A DNA stretch of 64,000 bases from positions 1-64,000 of the forward strand of contig NZ_RAWM01000002.1 in assembly GCF_003668875.1 (NCBI RefSeq), given 5' to 3'. Positions 39,192-48,889 of the stretch are shown piece after piece (the first letter of the stretch is position 1; each line of letters opens with the position of its first letter). Below the pieces are notes generated by a model that was not told where the DNA came from, did not search any database, and saw only the letters and a list, made by a program, of their open reading frames with translations. This DNA comes from Corallococcus interemptor (lineage in GTDB: Bacteria > Myxococcota > Myxococcia > Myxococcales > Myxococcaceae). The translations under genes and the position numbers were made by a program.

Positions 39192-42100
39192 GCGACACCG
39201 CGCCCCACATGCTCGCGCTGGAGAAGAACCTGGCCCTGATGGCCGGCGCCGGCGCGGGCAAGACGTACAGCCTGGTGACCATGACGCTGCACCTGTTCGC
39301 GGGAGCGCGGCAGGCGGAGCCGCTGCGTCCCTCCCGGCTGTGCATGCTCACGTTCACGGACAAGGCCGCCGCCGAAATGCGCAAGCGCGTCCGCGAGCGC
39401 CTGGACGCGCTGGCCCAGGGGGACGTTCCGCAAGACGCGGAGAAGGACCTGCGCGCGTCGCTCGCGAGGCTGGAGCGCCCGTTCCCCACGCAGGACCAGT
39501 GGCGCAAGGTGCGCGAGGAGCTGGGCGCCGCGACGGTGGGCACGTTCCACTCGCTCTGCGGACAGCTGCTGCGCCGGGCGCCGCCCGCGGTGGGCATCGA
39601 CCCTGCCTTCGAGGTGTTGGACGAGCTGGAGGCCGCGGGCCTGCTGGAGGACGTCACCGAACGCGTCGTCCTGGACGCGCTGGAGGGCGGCGACGCGCGC
39701 GTGCGTGAGCTGTGCGCGGAGCTGGGCTTCTCGGGCTCCGGCTTCTCCGACGGGCTCGTGGCCGCGCTGATGGACGTCCACGGCACGCTGCGGGAGGAGG
39801 GCCTCAAGGCCGCCACCGCGCGCGTGGGCGACGGCGTGGCGGACAAGGCGCAGCTCGAAGCCCTCATCGAGGATTGCCGCCGCCTGTGCCTGGAGGCCCG
39901 AGCCCAGGACACCAAGGGCGAGTGGAGCACGCTGCTGTCCGCGTGCGAGGCCCCGCTGAAGGGCATGACGCCGGACACGTTCATGCAGCCGGCCCACTTC
40001 CCGACGCTGCGCAACGTGCTGCTGTCGGAGCCGCGCAACCTGGCCAACCTGCGCAAGGGCGCGGGCGCGTGCCTCAAGGAACTGCTCTGGAAGGTGAAGG
40101 GCAAGAGCGACGGCTCCGTGCGGCGGCTGGAGGATGCCTATGCCGCGTGGCGCACGGCGCCCTTCGAGGCGACCTTCCGCGACCTGCTCACCCAGGTGGA
40201 GGAGCGGCACGACGCGGAGCTGGCCCGGCGCAACGTGTTCGACTTCACCTCGCTGCTGGTGAAGGCGCGCGACCTGCTGCGCGACCATCCGGAGTTCCGT
40301 CAGCAGACGCAGGAGCGGCTGGGCGCGCTGCTGGTGGACGAGTTCCAGGACACCAACCGGCTGCAGCTGGAGCTGGTGCTGCTCCTGGCGGAGAAGCGCG
40401 AAGGCGGCCCGCGCGAGCTGGCGCCGGGCGCGGACCTGGTGGCCTCGCTGCCCCTGGAGCCCGCGTTCCTGTGCGCGGTGGGTGACCGCAAGCAGTCCAT
40501 CTACGAGTTCCGTGGCGCGGACGTGTCCGTGTTCAAGGTCCTGGCGGACAAGATCGAAGACGAAGGAGGCATGCGCGGCTTCCTCCAGAACAACTACCGC
40601 TCGCTGCCGGGCGTCCTGACCTTCTTCAACCGCGCGTTCGCCGGACTGCTCGTGGCGAAGGAGGAGACGCCGCGCCCCTTCGAGGTCGTCTACGAGCCGA
40701 AGACAGACGACCTGTCGCCCACGCGCCCGAACCTGGCGGACGGGCCCGTGGTGGAGCGGTTGACCCTGCCGGAGGCCGACACCGCACCGGAGCTGCGCGA
40801 ATACGAAGCGGACGCGGTGGCCCGCAGGCTGCGGGTGATGCTCGCGCCCGGCGCTCCGCCCGCGGTGATGGCGGAGGACAAGAAGGGCCTGCGTCCCGCG
40901 CGCGGCGGCGACGTGGCCATGCTCTTCCGGACCTTCACGCACCTGGAGGAGTACCGGCAGGCGTTGATCCGCCACGGCGTGCCGCACCGGGTGCTGCGAG
41001 GCCGCGGCTTCTACGGAGCGCAGGAGGTGCGCGACCTCGCCTCGTTGCTGGCGCTGCTCGCGGACGCGGACGACGCGCTGGCGTTCGCCGCGGTGCTGCG
41101 CTCGCCCCTGGTAGGCCTGTCGGACGCATCGCTGTTCCGGCTCGCGGGGGACCTGCCGCTGTCGCTCGGCTCACCCCGGCTGGTGGACGAAGAGGTCCGC
41201 GCCGCCATGTCCGCGCGCGAGCGGTCCCGGCTGACGCGCTTCCTGGAACTCATCCCCGTGCTGCGGCGCGAGCGGGATCGGCTGGGCGTGCATGCCCTCT
41301 TGCAGTCCGCGCTGGACGCGACGGGCTACCGTGAAGCGCTGGCGGGCTCGCCCTACGCGGAGCAGGCGAGCGCCAACGTGGAGAAGCTGCTGTCGCTCGC
41401 GGCGCGCAGGGACGAGCGCGGCACGGGAGGCTGCGTGGCCTTCGCGCGCGAGCTGCGCCAGCTGGCGGACTCCGACCCCAACGAGGCCCAGGCGGACCTG
41501 CTGGACGAAGGCGACCCGCGCGCCGTGCAGCTGCTCACCATCCACCGCGCCAAGGGCCTGGAGTGGCCCGTGGTCATCGTGCCCGGGATGGGCGGCCGCC
41601 GTCGCACCACGTCCGCGCGCGCGTACTTCGAGCGCTCCTTCGGCCTGGCCCTGCGGCCATGGATGCCGGACTCGCTGGACACCTTCACCTCCGAGCGCTT
41701 CGAGGCCGTGCGCGCCGAGCTGAAGGCCCGCGAGGACGCCGAATACCTGCGCCTGCTCTACGTGGCCCTCACGCGCGCCAAGGACCTGCTCGTGCTGTCG
41801 GGCGGCGAGGAGAAGCGCGCGGGCACCGACACGTGGTGGCACCGCATGGACCGGCGGCTGGACGTGGATCCGGACCTGCGGGCGCTCGCCCTCGACGTGG
41901 ACGTGGAGCAGCTGCCGCCGCCCGCGGATCCGGAGCCGCCCTCGGAGGAGCAGCTGGAGCAGGCGCGGATCCGCCTGGAGTCCGCGCTGGAGCGGATGTC
42001 CGACGCGGCGCCCGCGGCCCTCTTCACCGACGCACCGGTGATGGCCTCCGTGCGCGCGCTCCAGGACTTCCTCACCTGCCCGCGCCGCTACCACCAGCGC

Positions 42101-42847
42101 CACCGGCTGGGGCTCGCCGCCGGATCCGAGCCATGGGAGTCCCCCTCGCACGCCGCACCGCTCTTCGTCGAGCCCGACGGCTGGCTGCCCGTGGAGCGTC
42201 CGGACCAGCTCGTCACGCGGCTGTTGCGCGAGGTGGACCTGTCGCTCGCCGGGCCGGACGCGGAGGCCTCCGAGCGGCGCGCGCACCTGGAGAACCTGCT
42301 GCGCGGCGCGGGCCGGGATCCGGAGGAGGACGAGCTGGGAGCCGTGCTCACCACCGTGGAGCGCTTCCTGGGCACGACGTTCGCCCGCCAGCTCGCGGCG
42401 GCGCCCGCGTCCTCCATCCACCGGGGCCTGGACTACGTCCTGGACCTGGATGACGCAGCCAGCGTGGAGGGCGCGGTGGATCTGCTCTGGGAGTCACCGG
42501 ACGGAGAGGCCGTGGCGGTGCTCCTGCGCCCGGGCGCCCGCCATCCCCTGGGCCCGGCCGCGTGTGTCCACGAGCTGACGGCGCTGGCCCTGGCCTCGAA
42601 GCGGATGGTGCGCGACGGGGTGCCCGTGCGGGTGGGCGTGGCCTTCCTGGGGGATGCGTCCCCGGAGCCGGAATTCCTCCCGGCCGGAGCCTCCGACCCC
42701 GGGGCGGTGCGCCGGCTGGCCGAGGGCGTCCGGGCCCTGGCCCAGGCTGAAATCACGGGGGCATGGCAGGGGTGGGACAAGGCGGCCTGCCAGGCCCTTC
42801 ACTGCGGCTTCGCGGAACACTGTCACCCGGCCCCTCCCGCGTGCTAA
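39188..42847 (+). CDS. AddA-type UvrD/Rep helicase with degenerate nuclease domain
   Basis: This 1219-residue superfamily 1A helicase moves along DNA with ATP. Motifs: Walker A GAGAGKTYS (about 21), LTFTDKAAAEM, GTFHSLCGQLL, DEXX-type VDEFQDT (about 384), GDRKQSIYEFRGAD (about 438), LQNNYRS, TIHRAKGLEWPVV (about 785) and YVALTRAKD (about 859). The C-terminal domain aligns in position with the AddA nuclease (LQDFLTCPRRY, EGAVDLLW) but the active-site DYKT position reads VAVLLRPG and the following Q-x-x-Y is gone, so it should lack nuclease activity. It overlaps the AddB-like gene by four bases and shares GGGGAG as ribosome site. Confidence 0.9.
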   Translation: MSDTAPHMLALEKNLALMAGAGAGKTYSLVTMTLHLFAGARQAEPLRPSRLCMLTFTDKAAAEMRKRVRERLDALAQGDVPQDAEKDLRASLARLERPFPTQDQWRKVREELGAATVGTFHSLCGQLLRRAPPAVGIDPAFEVLDELEAAGLLEDVTERVVLDALEGGDARVRELCAELGFSGSGFSDGLVAALMDVHGTLREEGLKAATARVGDGVADKAQLEALIEDCRRLCLEARAQDTKGEWSTLLSACEAPLKGMTPDTFMQPAHFPTLRNVLLSEPRNLANLRKGAGACLKELLWKVKGKSDGSVRRLEDAYAAWRTAPFEATFRDLLTQVEERHDAELARRNVFDFTSLLVKARDLLRDHPEFRQQTQERLGALLVDEFQDTNRLQLELVLLLAEKREGGPRELAPGADLVASLPLEPAFLCAVGDRKQSIYEFRGADVSVFKVLADKIEDEGGMRGFLQNNYRSLPGVLTFFNRAFAGLLVAKEETPRPFEVVYEPKTDDLSPTRPNLADGPVVERLTLPEADTAPELREYEADAVARRLRVMLAPGAPPAVMAEDKKGLRPARGGDVAMLFRTFTHLEEYRQALIRHGVPHRVLRGRGFYGAQEVRDLASLLALLADADDALAFAAVLRSPLVGLSDASLFRLAGDLPLSLGSPRLVDEEVRAAMSARERSRLTRFLELIPVLRRERDRLGVHALLQSALDATGYREALAGSPYAEQASANVEKLLSLAARRDERGTGGCVAFARELRQLADSDPNEAQADLLDEGDPRAVQLLTIHRAKGLEWPVVIVPGMGGRRRTTSARAYFERSFGLALRPWMPDSLDTFTSERFEAVRAELKAREDAEYLRLLYVALTRAKDLLVLSGGEEKRAGTDTWWHRMDRRLDVDPDLRALALDVDVEQLPPPADPEPPSEEQLEQARIRLESALERMSDAAPAALFTDAPVMASVRALQDFLTCPRRYHQRHRLGLAAGSEPWESPSHAAPLFVEPDGWLPVERPDQLVTRLLREVDLSLAGPDAEASERRAHLENLLRGAGRDPEEDELGAVLTTVERFLGTTFARQLAAAPASSIHRGLDYVLDLDDAASVEGAVDLLWESPDGEAVAVLLRPGARHPLGPAACVHELTALALASKRMVRDGVPVRVGVAFLGDASPEPEFLPAGASDPGAVRRLAEGVRALAQAEITGAWQGWDKAACQALHCGFAEHCHPAPPAC

Positions 42848-44170
<1,323 letters not shown>

Positions 44171-44190
44171 GAAGGACGCAGGCCGCAGTG

Positions 44191-44215
44191 GTCCTGGCCC
44201 GCCGGGGGCCAGGAC
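44191..44215 (+). promoter_or_regulatory. Perfect hairpin between purA and the TPR gene
   Basis: GTCCTGGCCC (44191-44200) and GGGCCAGGAC (44206-44215) form a perfect 10-pair stem with a five-base loop. It ends just before the GGGAG ribosome site (44216-44220) of the TPR gene. No T-run follows, so it may modulate readthrough or translation rather than terminate strictly. Confidence 0.4.
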
Positions 44216-44226
44216 GGGAGAGGGAC

Positions 44227-45105
44227 ATGGTTCGCACGCGCAGGTTCCAGCTCGGAGTCTCGGCGGTGGTGTGGCTCGGCACGATGGCGGTGCCCGCCTG
44301 GGCTCAGCCCCCGAGCGCACAGCCCCCGGCCGCGCGCGCACCGGGCCCGGCCTCCGACACGAAGCCCGGTCCCGTGGAAGCGCAGCCCCAGCGCACGTCG
44401 CAGGCCGTGCTGGCGGCCACGCGGATCCGCGACGGGGACGCGCTGATGCGCGAGCGCCGCTACCGTGAGGCGGCCTTCGCCTTCCTCGACGCGGAGCACG
44501 CGGCCCCGGAGCACGTGGAGGCCCGCTTCAAGCTGGGCAACGCGCTGGCGGTGCTCGGCTACTACGCGCGCGCCATCGAGGAGTGGGAGGCCGCGTCGCG
44601 CCTCACCCAGGACGCCGCCATCCGCCAGAGCGCGCAGGACAACATCACCCGCGCGCGCGCGAAGCAGGCGGAGCTGGGAGCATCTCCGCAGGCCGTGGGG
44701 CAGCCGCCCGGTTCGGGGCCGGTGGCGGACACGACGCGGGCCCAGGCCCGCCGCGCCTACGAGCAGGGCGTCCAGCACATCAGCCAGCGCGCCTACGCGC
44801 CCGCGCTCCAGACGCTGACGCAGGCCCTGCAGCAGGAGCCGCTGTTGACCGTGGCGTACATCGCCCGGGGCAGCGCCAACATCGGGCTGCGGCGCTACGC
44901 GGAGGCCGCGGCGGACTACCAGTTCGCGCTGAAGCTGGAGCCGGACGCGGCCTCGCCGCTGTACGGGCTCGCGGAGGCGTACCGCGCGCTGGGCCGCAAC
45001 CTGGAGGCCCGCGACCTCTACGAGCGCTACTCGCGCTCCACCGCCCCGGACGTGCGCCCCGAGCTGAAAGAGGAGTCCCGCCAGAAGGCCGAGCGCCTGC
45101 GCTGA
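44227..45105 (+). CDS. Exported TPR protein
   Basis: The 292-residue protein has a signal peptide (VRTRRFQLGVSAVVWLGTMA, cleavage at AWA-QPP) and a proline/alanine/glutamine-rich linker. Two groups of tetratricopeptide-type helices follow: about 65-145 (ALMRERRYREAAFAFLDAE, NALAVLGYYARAIEEWE) and about 175-275 (GVQHISQRAYAPALQTLTQAL, RGSANIGLRRYAEAAADYQFAL, LAEAYRALGRNLEARDLY). It should be periplasmic or outer-membrane associated and act as a protein-protein scaffold. The ATG 44227 follows GGGAGAGGGAC. Its place behind purA is probably chance. No enzymatic motif seen. Confidence 0.8.
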   Translation: MVRTRRFQLGVSAVVWLGTMAVPAWAQPPSAQPPAARAPGPASDTKPGPVEAQPQRTSQAVLAATRIRDGDALMRERRYREAAFAFLDAEHAAPEHVEARFKLGNALAVLGYYARAIEEWEAASRLTQDAAIRQSAQDNITRARAKQAELGASPQAVGQPPGSGPVADTTRAQARRAYEQGVQHISQRAYAPALQTLTQALQQEPLLTVAYIARGSANIGLRRYAEAAADYQFALKLEPDAASPLYGLAEAYRALGRNLEARDLYERYSRSTAPDVRPELKEESRQKAERLR

Positions 45106-45169
45106 CCGGCTGCCTGGTGGGCAGACGGGCATCGTCCAAGGGACTGTCCGGCCCACTATTTTGAAGGGC

Positions 45170-45610
45170 ATGGACCGACGCGAGCCGGCGGTGGAGGGGA
45201 AGCAGTCGCAACAGATCTTTCGCCCGCGCAGGGTGCTCGCCGCCGTGATGGCGGCGGCAGGCCTGTTATGGCTGGGCATCTTCGCCTGGCTGTTCCACTT
45301 CGACGGAGTGCCGCTGCAGACGTTCCTCTCCGCGGCCTTCTTCGTCGTCTTCTTCGGGGTGGCCGTCGCCTACTACGGCCGCACCCGCATTGAAGTGGAC
45401 TCCCGGGGCATCACCTGCCGGGGCATGGTGCGCACCCGGCGCTTCTCCTTCGCGGACATCCGCAAGGTGGACATTCTCCCCGGGCCGGTGACGGTCTACG
45501 CCATCCGGGGCAGCCAGGGCTTCGTGCACTTCACCAGCTTCTTCCGGCACCACCAGTACCTGGCGCGGCTCCTGGTGGAGCGCGCGGGCCTCTCGCCCCT
45601 GCCGGCTTGA
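45170..45610 (+). CDS. Small membrane protein with bacterial PH-like domain
   Basis: The 146-residue protein has two hydrophobic spans in its first half (VLAAVMAAAGLLWLGIFAWL and FLSAAFFVVFFGVAVAYYG) and then a beta-rich C-terminal part (RIEVDSRGITCRGMVRTRRFSFADIRKVDI) of the PH-like bacterial family found behind two spans. This suggests an inner-membrane protein with a cytoplasmic PH-like fold. ATG 45170 is used; a TTG at 45161 gives three more residues. It converges with the FHA gene at 11 bases. Function unknown. Confidence 0.65.
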   Translation: MDRREPAVEGKQSQQIFRPRRVLAAVMAAAGLLWLGIFAWLFHFDGVPLQTFLSAAFFVVFFGVAVAYYGRTRIEVDSRGITCRGMVRTRRFSFADIRKVDILPGPVTVYAIRGSQGFVHFTSFFRHHQYLARLLVERAGLSPLPA

Positions 45611-45621
45611 GGGCGCCCGCC

Positions 45622-46461
45622 TCAGCCCGTCGCCGTCAGCAGGAGGGTGGCGAGCAGGGCTCCCAGGACCAGCGCGACGGCTCCCGCGATGAGCCAGCCT
45701 TCCAGACGCCGCGGCGCTCCTTCGGGGGCTCGCGGCGTCGCTGCGTCCGCCGGTGCGTCCTCGAAAGCCACCAACGGCCGGGGCACGGGCAGGGCCTTCC
45801 CTGACGCCTCATCGAACGCCGCCTGGAACCGGAGCAGCGAACGCCCCAGCTCCAGCACGTCGCCGTCCGCCAGCGGGGCAGGGGACTCCAGGCGCACGCC
45901 GTTGAGGAACACGCCGTTGGGCGTCCCCAGGTCCTCCAGCACGAAGCCGGAGTCCTCGCGGCGGATCCGCGCGTGCATCCGCGACACGGCCCGGTCGCGC
46001 AGCCGCAGCGCCATGCCGTCACCCCGGCCGATGTCCGTGCACGCCTCCGCGAGCGCGTGACAGCGGCCCACGTCCAGTCCGGTGAGGCAGGTGAGGGAGG
46101 CCGCGCGGGACGGCGGTGCGTCCGCGTCCGTCAGCAGGCCCTTGAGCACGGCGATGGTGCCCACGCCGCGCTCGGGGGCGCTGGGCTCGGCGAGCACGCG
46201 CAGGCACATCCCGTCCGGAAGGCCCAGCACCTCGCCGGGCACCACCAGGCGGGACACGCCGGGCAGCACGCGCACCGCGTTCACGGTGAAGCTGCGCACC
46301 GCCTCCACCATCAGCCGGCCGGAGTCGATGCGCAGGGTCAACAGCCCCGGAGGCAGGCCCTCCAGGTGGACATGGTCCTCGGGGCCGCCGCCCAGCAGGT
46401 GGTGGCCCTCGGTCAGCTCGAACGGGGTGGGGGTGCCCAGGTGCTCGAATTCGAAGCGCAT
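45622..46461 (-). CDS. Tandem FHA-domain protein with C-terminal membrane anchor
   Basis: The 279-residue protein has a first FHA-like domain (about 1-95), which lacks the canonical phosphothreonine-binding residues, and a second canonical one (about 135-205): IGRGDGMALRL, VSRMHARI, LGTPNGVFLNGV and LADGDVLELG, including the Arg, Ser and Asn contacts. A linker then leads to one membrane span at the very end (EGWLIAGAVALVLGALLATLLL), making it a tail-anchored protein with FHA domains facing the cytoplasm. FHA domains bind phosphothreonine, so it is a probable partner of a Ser/Thr kinase. ATG 46461 (MRFEFEHLG) is chosen over TTG 46479. Confidence 0.82.
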   Translation of the reverse strand: MRFEFEHLGTPTPFELTEGHHLLGGGPEDHVHLEGLPPGLLTLRIDSGRLMVEAVRSFTVNAVRVLPGVSRLVVPGEVLGLPDGMCLRVLAEPSAPERGVGTIAVLKGLLTDADAPPSRAASLTCLTGLDVGRCHALAEACTDIGRGDGMALRLRDRAVSRMHARIRREDSGFVLEDLGTPNGVFLNGVRLESPAPLADGDVLELGRSLLRFQAAFDEASGKALPVPRPLVAFEDAPADAATPRAPEGAPRRLEGWLIAGAVALVLGALLATLLLTATG

Positions 46462-46539
46462 GCGGACGCCCGGCAGCAAGCATCACGCCTGCCACCGGAC
46501 GTCGCGTTTTCGCGGGGTTGCCCCCAGGCCCCATCCAGC

Positions 46540-46566
46540 CCCGGCCTCCCATGTCCGGAGGCCGGG
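46540..46566 (-). terminator. Hairpin beyond the beta-barrel gene
   Basis: CCCGGCCTCC (46540-46549) and GGAGGCCGGG (46557-46566) are perfect 10-base inverted repeats with a seven-base loop, 25 bases downstream of the minus-strand beta-barrel stop. No T-run follows on the minus strand. Confidence 0.45.
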
Positions 46567-46590
46567 ACGGCGGAAGCCCAGGTCTTCTGG

Positions 46591-47229
46591 CTAGAAGGTG
46601 GCACCCAGGTTGATGGTGCCCACGTAGCGGCCGCCGCTGCTGAACGTCTCGTCACTGCCCAGGTTCACGTCGGACGGCGGCACGGTGAGCGCGAACTCCT
46701 GGTCGAACAGGAAGTTGTAGTTCACGCGCGCGTCCGCGGTGAAGCTGCCGATGTGCAGCCGCAGGCCCGCGCCCACGGGGATGTTGCCCACCGTGTCGTC
46801 CTGGAAGCCCGGCGCCAAGGCGCGCACGTTGTAGCGGCTCAGGCCCACGCCGCCCATGACGTACGGCTGCAGCGGCGTGGCCGAAAGGCCCAGCGTCACC
46901 GCCGCCTGCGCGCCGTTGCGCACGATGTCCGGCCCGCTGGTGTCCGTCGTCAGCAGGCGGCTGTCGTTGAAGTCACTGATGGCGCCCGTGTAGCCCAGCT
47001 CGATGCCCAGCACGTTCGTCGGCTTGATGGCCACGGTCACACCGTAGGCCAGGCCTGGATCAATCTGGTCGCGCAGGCCGCTGGTGTAGCCCTCCACACC
47101 GCCGCCCACGAGGAAAGTCAGGCCGCGCATGTCCGCCGACGACCTGCGCAGTTCCGTCGAAGCCGCCTGTGCGGACCCCGCCGCCAACACCGCTACCGCC
47201 GCCGCGCCAGCCAACAATCCCTTGCCCAT
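46591..47229 (-). CDS. Outer membrane beta-barrel protein
   Basis: The 212-residue protein has a signal peptide (KGLLAGAAAVAVLAAGSAQA) and a body of alternating hydrophobic and polar strands (FLVGGGVEGYTSG, AYGVTVAIKPT, GIELGYTGAISDF, PYVMGGVGLSRYNV, VGAGLRLHIG, TADARVNYNFLF) that ends in a strand closing with Phe (VGTINLGATF). This terminal aromatic is the typical signal for outer membrane barrel assembly, and about eight strands are expected. The start ATG 47229 has GGGAGGGG. It has a plausible promoter at 47256-47284. Small barrel proteins of this type are often porin-like or structural. Confidence 0.8.
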   Translation of the reverse strand: MGKGLLAGAAAVAVLAAGSAQAASTELRRSSADMRGLTFLVGGGVEGYTSGLRDQIDPGLAYGVTVAIKPTNVLGIELGYTGAISDFNDSRLLTTDTSGPDIVRNGAQAAVTLGLSATPLQPYVMGGVGLSRYNVRALAPGFQDDTVGNIPVGAGLRLHIGSFTADARVNYNFLFDQEFALTVPPSDVNLGSDETFSSGGRYVGTINLGATF

Positions 47230-47255
47230 GTGGTCCCCTCCCTGTGTTGGACCGA

Positions 47256-47284
47256 AAAGTGGGGTGTACCTTCGGCCATGCCAA
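47256..47284 (-). promoter_or_regulatory. Predicted promoter of the beta-barrel gene
   Basis: On the minus strand TTGGCA (47284-47279) and CACTTT (47261-47256) are 17 bases apart, with a leader of about 20 bases before a strong ribosome site. The -10 match is poor, so support rests on the -35 box, spacing and position. Confidence 0.35.
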
Positions 47285-47415
47285 CCGTGCGCCGGGGGCC
47301 CGAAGGCTCGGCTGCCCTCCCGCCCGGACGGGTTGCCCAGGCGTGGGAAGCGCGCTGCCCCACCCGAGGAAGAACGCTTCCCGCGGGACGCGGGAGGGTA
47401 GACTCCGCGCCTTCG

Positions 47416-48618
47416 ATGCGCCTTCGCTCCCTTGCCCTCGCCCCGTTGCTGTCCTCCCTCCTCATCGCCGGCGCGTGCCGCGACGAACAGGCGGGCCCCG
47501 CCCACCGCGCGCCCAGGCTGCCCGCGCCCACGACGGTGCGGACGCTCGACGCGGCCCCGGAGGGGCTCACCTTCCGCAGCGGCGCCACCTTCGCGGGGGG
47601 CTCCATCGTCTACCTGGGCGCGCGCGTGACGCCGGAGCGCACCACCCCGGGGCAGCCGGTGCGCATCGCGCACTACTTCCAGGCCGTGCGCCCGCCGCCG
47701 CAGGGCTTCCACTTCTTCGTGCACGTGGTGGATCCGGAGAGCGGCCAGATGCTGGCCAACGCGGATCACGAGTTCCAGGACGGCGCCGCGCCGCTGGAGA
47801 CCTGGCCCGTGGGCAAGGTGCTGGAGGACGTGCACACCGTGGCCATGCCGTCCACGCCCGCGCGGCTGGTGCTGGGCTTCTGGAAGGGCGACGACCGGCT
47901 CGCGGTGGATGATCCGCGCCAGCACCAGGGCGACAACCGCGTGCGCGGACCGCTCCTGGGCGGCGAGCCCCCCGCGCTGCCGGAGTACACCGTCACGCGC
48001 GTGAAGAAGGCCCCGGTCATCGACGGCGCGCTGGATGACGAGGCCTGGAAGGGCGCGAAGGCGGTGACGCTCGTGGGCAGCTTCGACGGACGGCCCGCGC
48101 GGCTGCGCACCCAGGCGCGGCTCGTCCATGACGACGCGAACCTGTACGTGGCCTTCGACGTGGAGGACCCGGACATCTGGGGCACGATGCGCAACCGCGA
48201 CGACTCCATCTACGAGCAGGAGGTCGTGGAGGTGTTCCTCGACGCCAACGCGGACGGGCGCACGTACAACGAGCTGCAGGTGTCCCCGCACAACGTCATC
48301 TTCGACGCGTACTTCCCCGCGCGGCGCCAGGGCATGGACCTGTCCTGGGACTCAGGCATGAGGACGGCCGTGAAGGTGCGCGGCACGCTGGACGACGCGT
48401 CCGACCGCGACGAGGGCTGGACCGTGGAGATGGCCATCCCGTTCAACCGGCTCGCGGAGGTGCCGCACGTCCCGCCCCAGCCCGGCGAGCGCTGGCGCTT
48501 CAACCTCTACCGGTTGGAGCACCACGACCGCCGTCAGGTGGAGGGACAGGCGTTCTCGCCCCTCTTCATCGGGGACTTCCACGCCCTGCCGCGCTTCGGC
48601 TGGCTCGTCTTCCAGTAG
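47416..48618 (+). CDS. Lipoprotein with CBM9-like domain
   Basis: The 400-residue protein has a lipoprotein signal (ALAPLLSSLLIAGAC, Cys near residue 21). After an N-terminal part (about 30-185) with beta-sandwich character, a carbohydrate-binding family 9 domain covers about 195-400: VKKAPVIDGALDDEAWKGA, ARLVHDDANLYVAFDVEDPD, VVEVFLDANADG and YNELQVSPHNVIFDAY, ending in the usual hydrophobic FNLYRLE. It should sit in the outer membrane or periplasm and bind a polysaccharide, perhaps cell wall or matrix; ligand unknown. It is divergent from the beta-barrel gene. ATG 47416 is the first reasonable start. Confidence 0.82.
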   Translation: MRLRSLALAPLLSSLLIAGACRDEQAGPAHRAPRLPAPTTVRTLDAAPEGLTFRSGATFAGGSIVYLGARVTPERTTPGQPVRIAHYFQAVRPPPQGFHFFVHVVDPESGQMLANADHEFQDGAAPLETWPVGKVLEDVHTVAMPSTPARLVLGFWKGDDRLAVDDPRQHQGDNRVRGPLLGGEPPALPEYTVTRVKKAPVIDGALDDEAWKGAKAVTLVGSFDGRPARLRTQARLVHDDANLYVAFDVEDPDIWGTMRNRDDSIYEQEVVEVFLDANADGRTYNELQVSPHNVIFDAYFPARRQGMDLSWDSGMRTAVKVRGTLDDASDRDEGWTVEMAIPFNRLAEVPHVPPQPGERWRFNLYRLEHHDRRQVEGQAFSPLFIGDFHALPRFGWLVFQ

Positions 48619-48628
48619 GCCGGTGCCG

Positions 48629-48889
48629 TCAGGCGTGGGGCGTGATGTCCCACGGCGCGTCCGCGACGGAGCGCTCCGCCGGGTCGCCCAGGAAGCGCAC
48701 GAAGCCCCGGGACTCCAGCGTGTCGACGAGCTCTTCGGCCTCCAGTTCGGAGAACCGGTTGTCCCTCATGTCGAGCAGCAGGTCGCGCATGAGCGACTTG
48801 CCGCGCAGGTAGCCCACGGGCTCGCCAGGGCCCAGGCGGGCCTTGAGTTGGGCGGTGAGCTGCCGGAGATCCAGGTCGTCGGAGATCAT
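48629..48889 (-). CDS. Small unknown protein coupled to comEC
   Basis: This 86-residue protein follows comEC directly; its ATG 48889 overlaps the comEC TGA as TGATG, so it is probably translated by reinitiation. It is helical and acidic (RQLTAQLKARLGPGEPVGYL, MRDNRFSELEAEELVDTLES) and ends in a hydrophobic WDITPHA. No membrane span, signal or cysteine is seen. I do not recognise the family. Position suggests a role linked to DNA uptake or just a hitchhiking gene. A GTG at 48892 is also possible. Confidence 0.7.
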   Translation of the reverse strand: MISDDLDLRQLTAQLKARLGPGEPVGYLRGKSLMRDLLLDMRDNRFSELEAEELVDTLESRGFVRFLGDPAERSVADAPWDITPHA

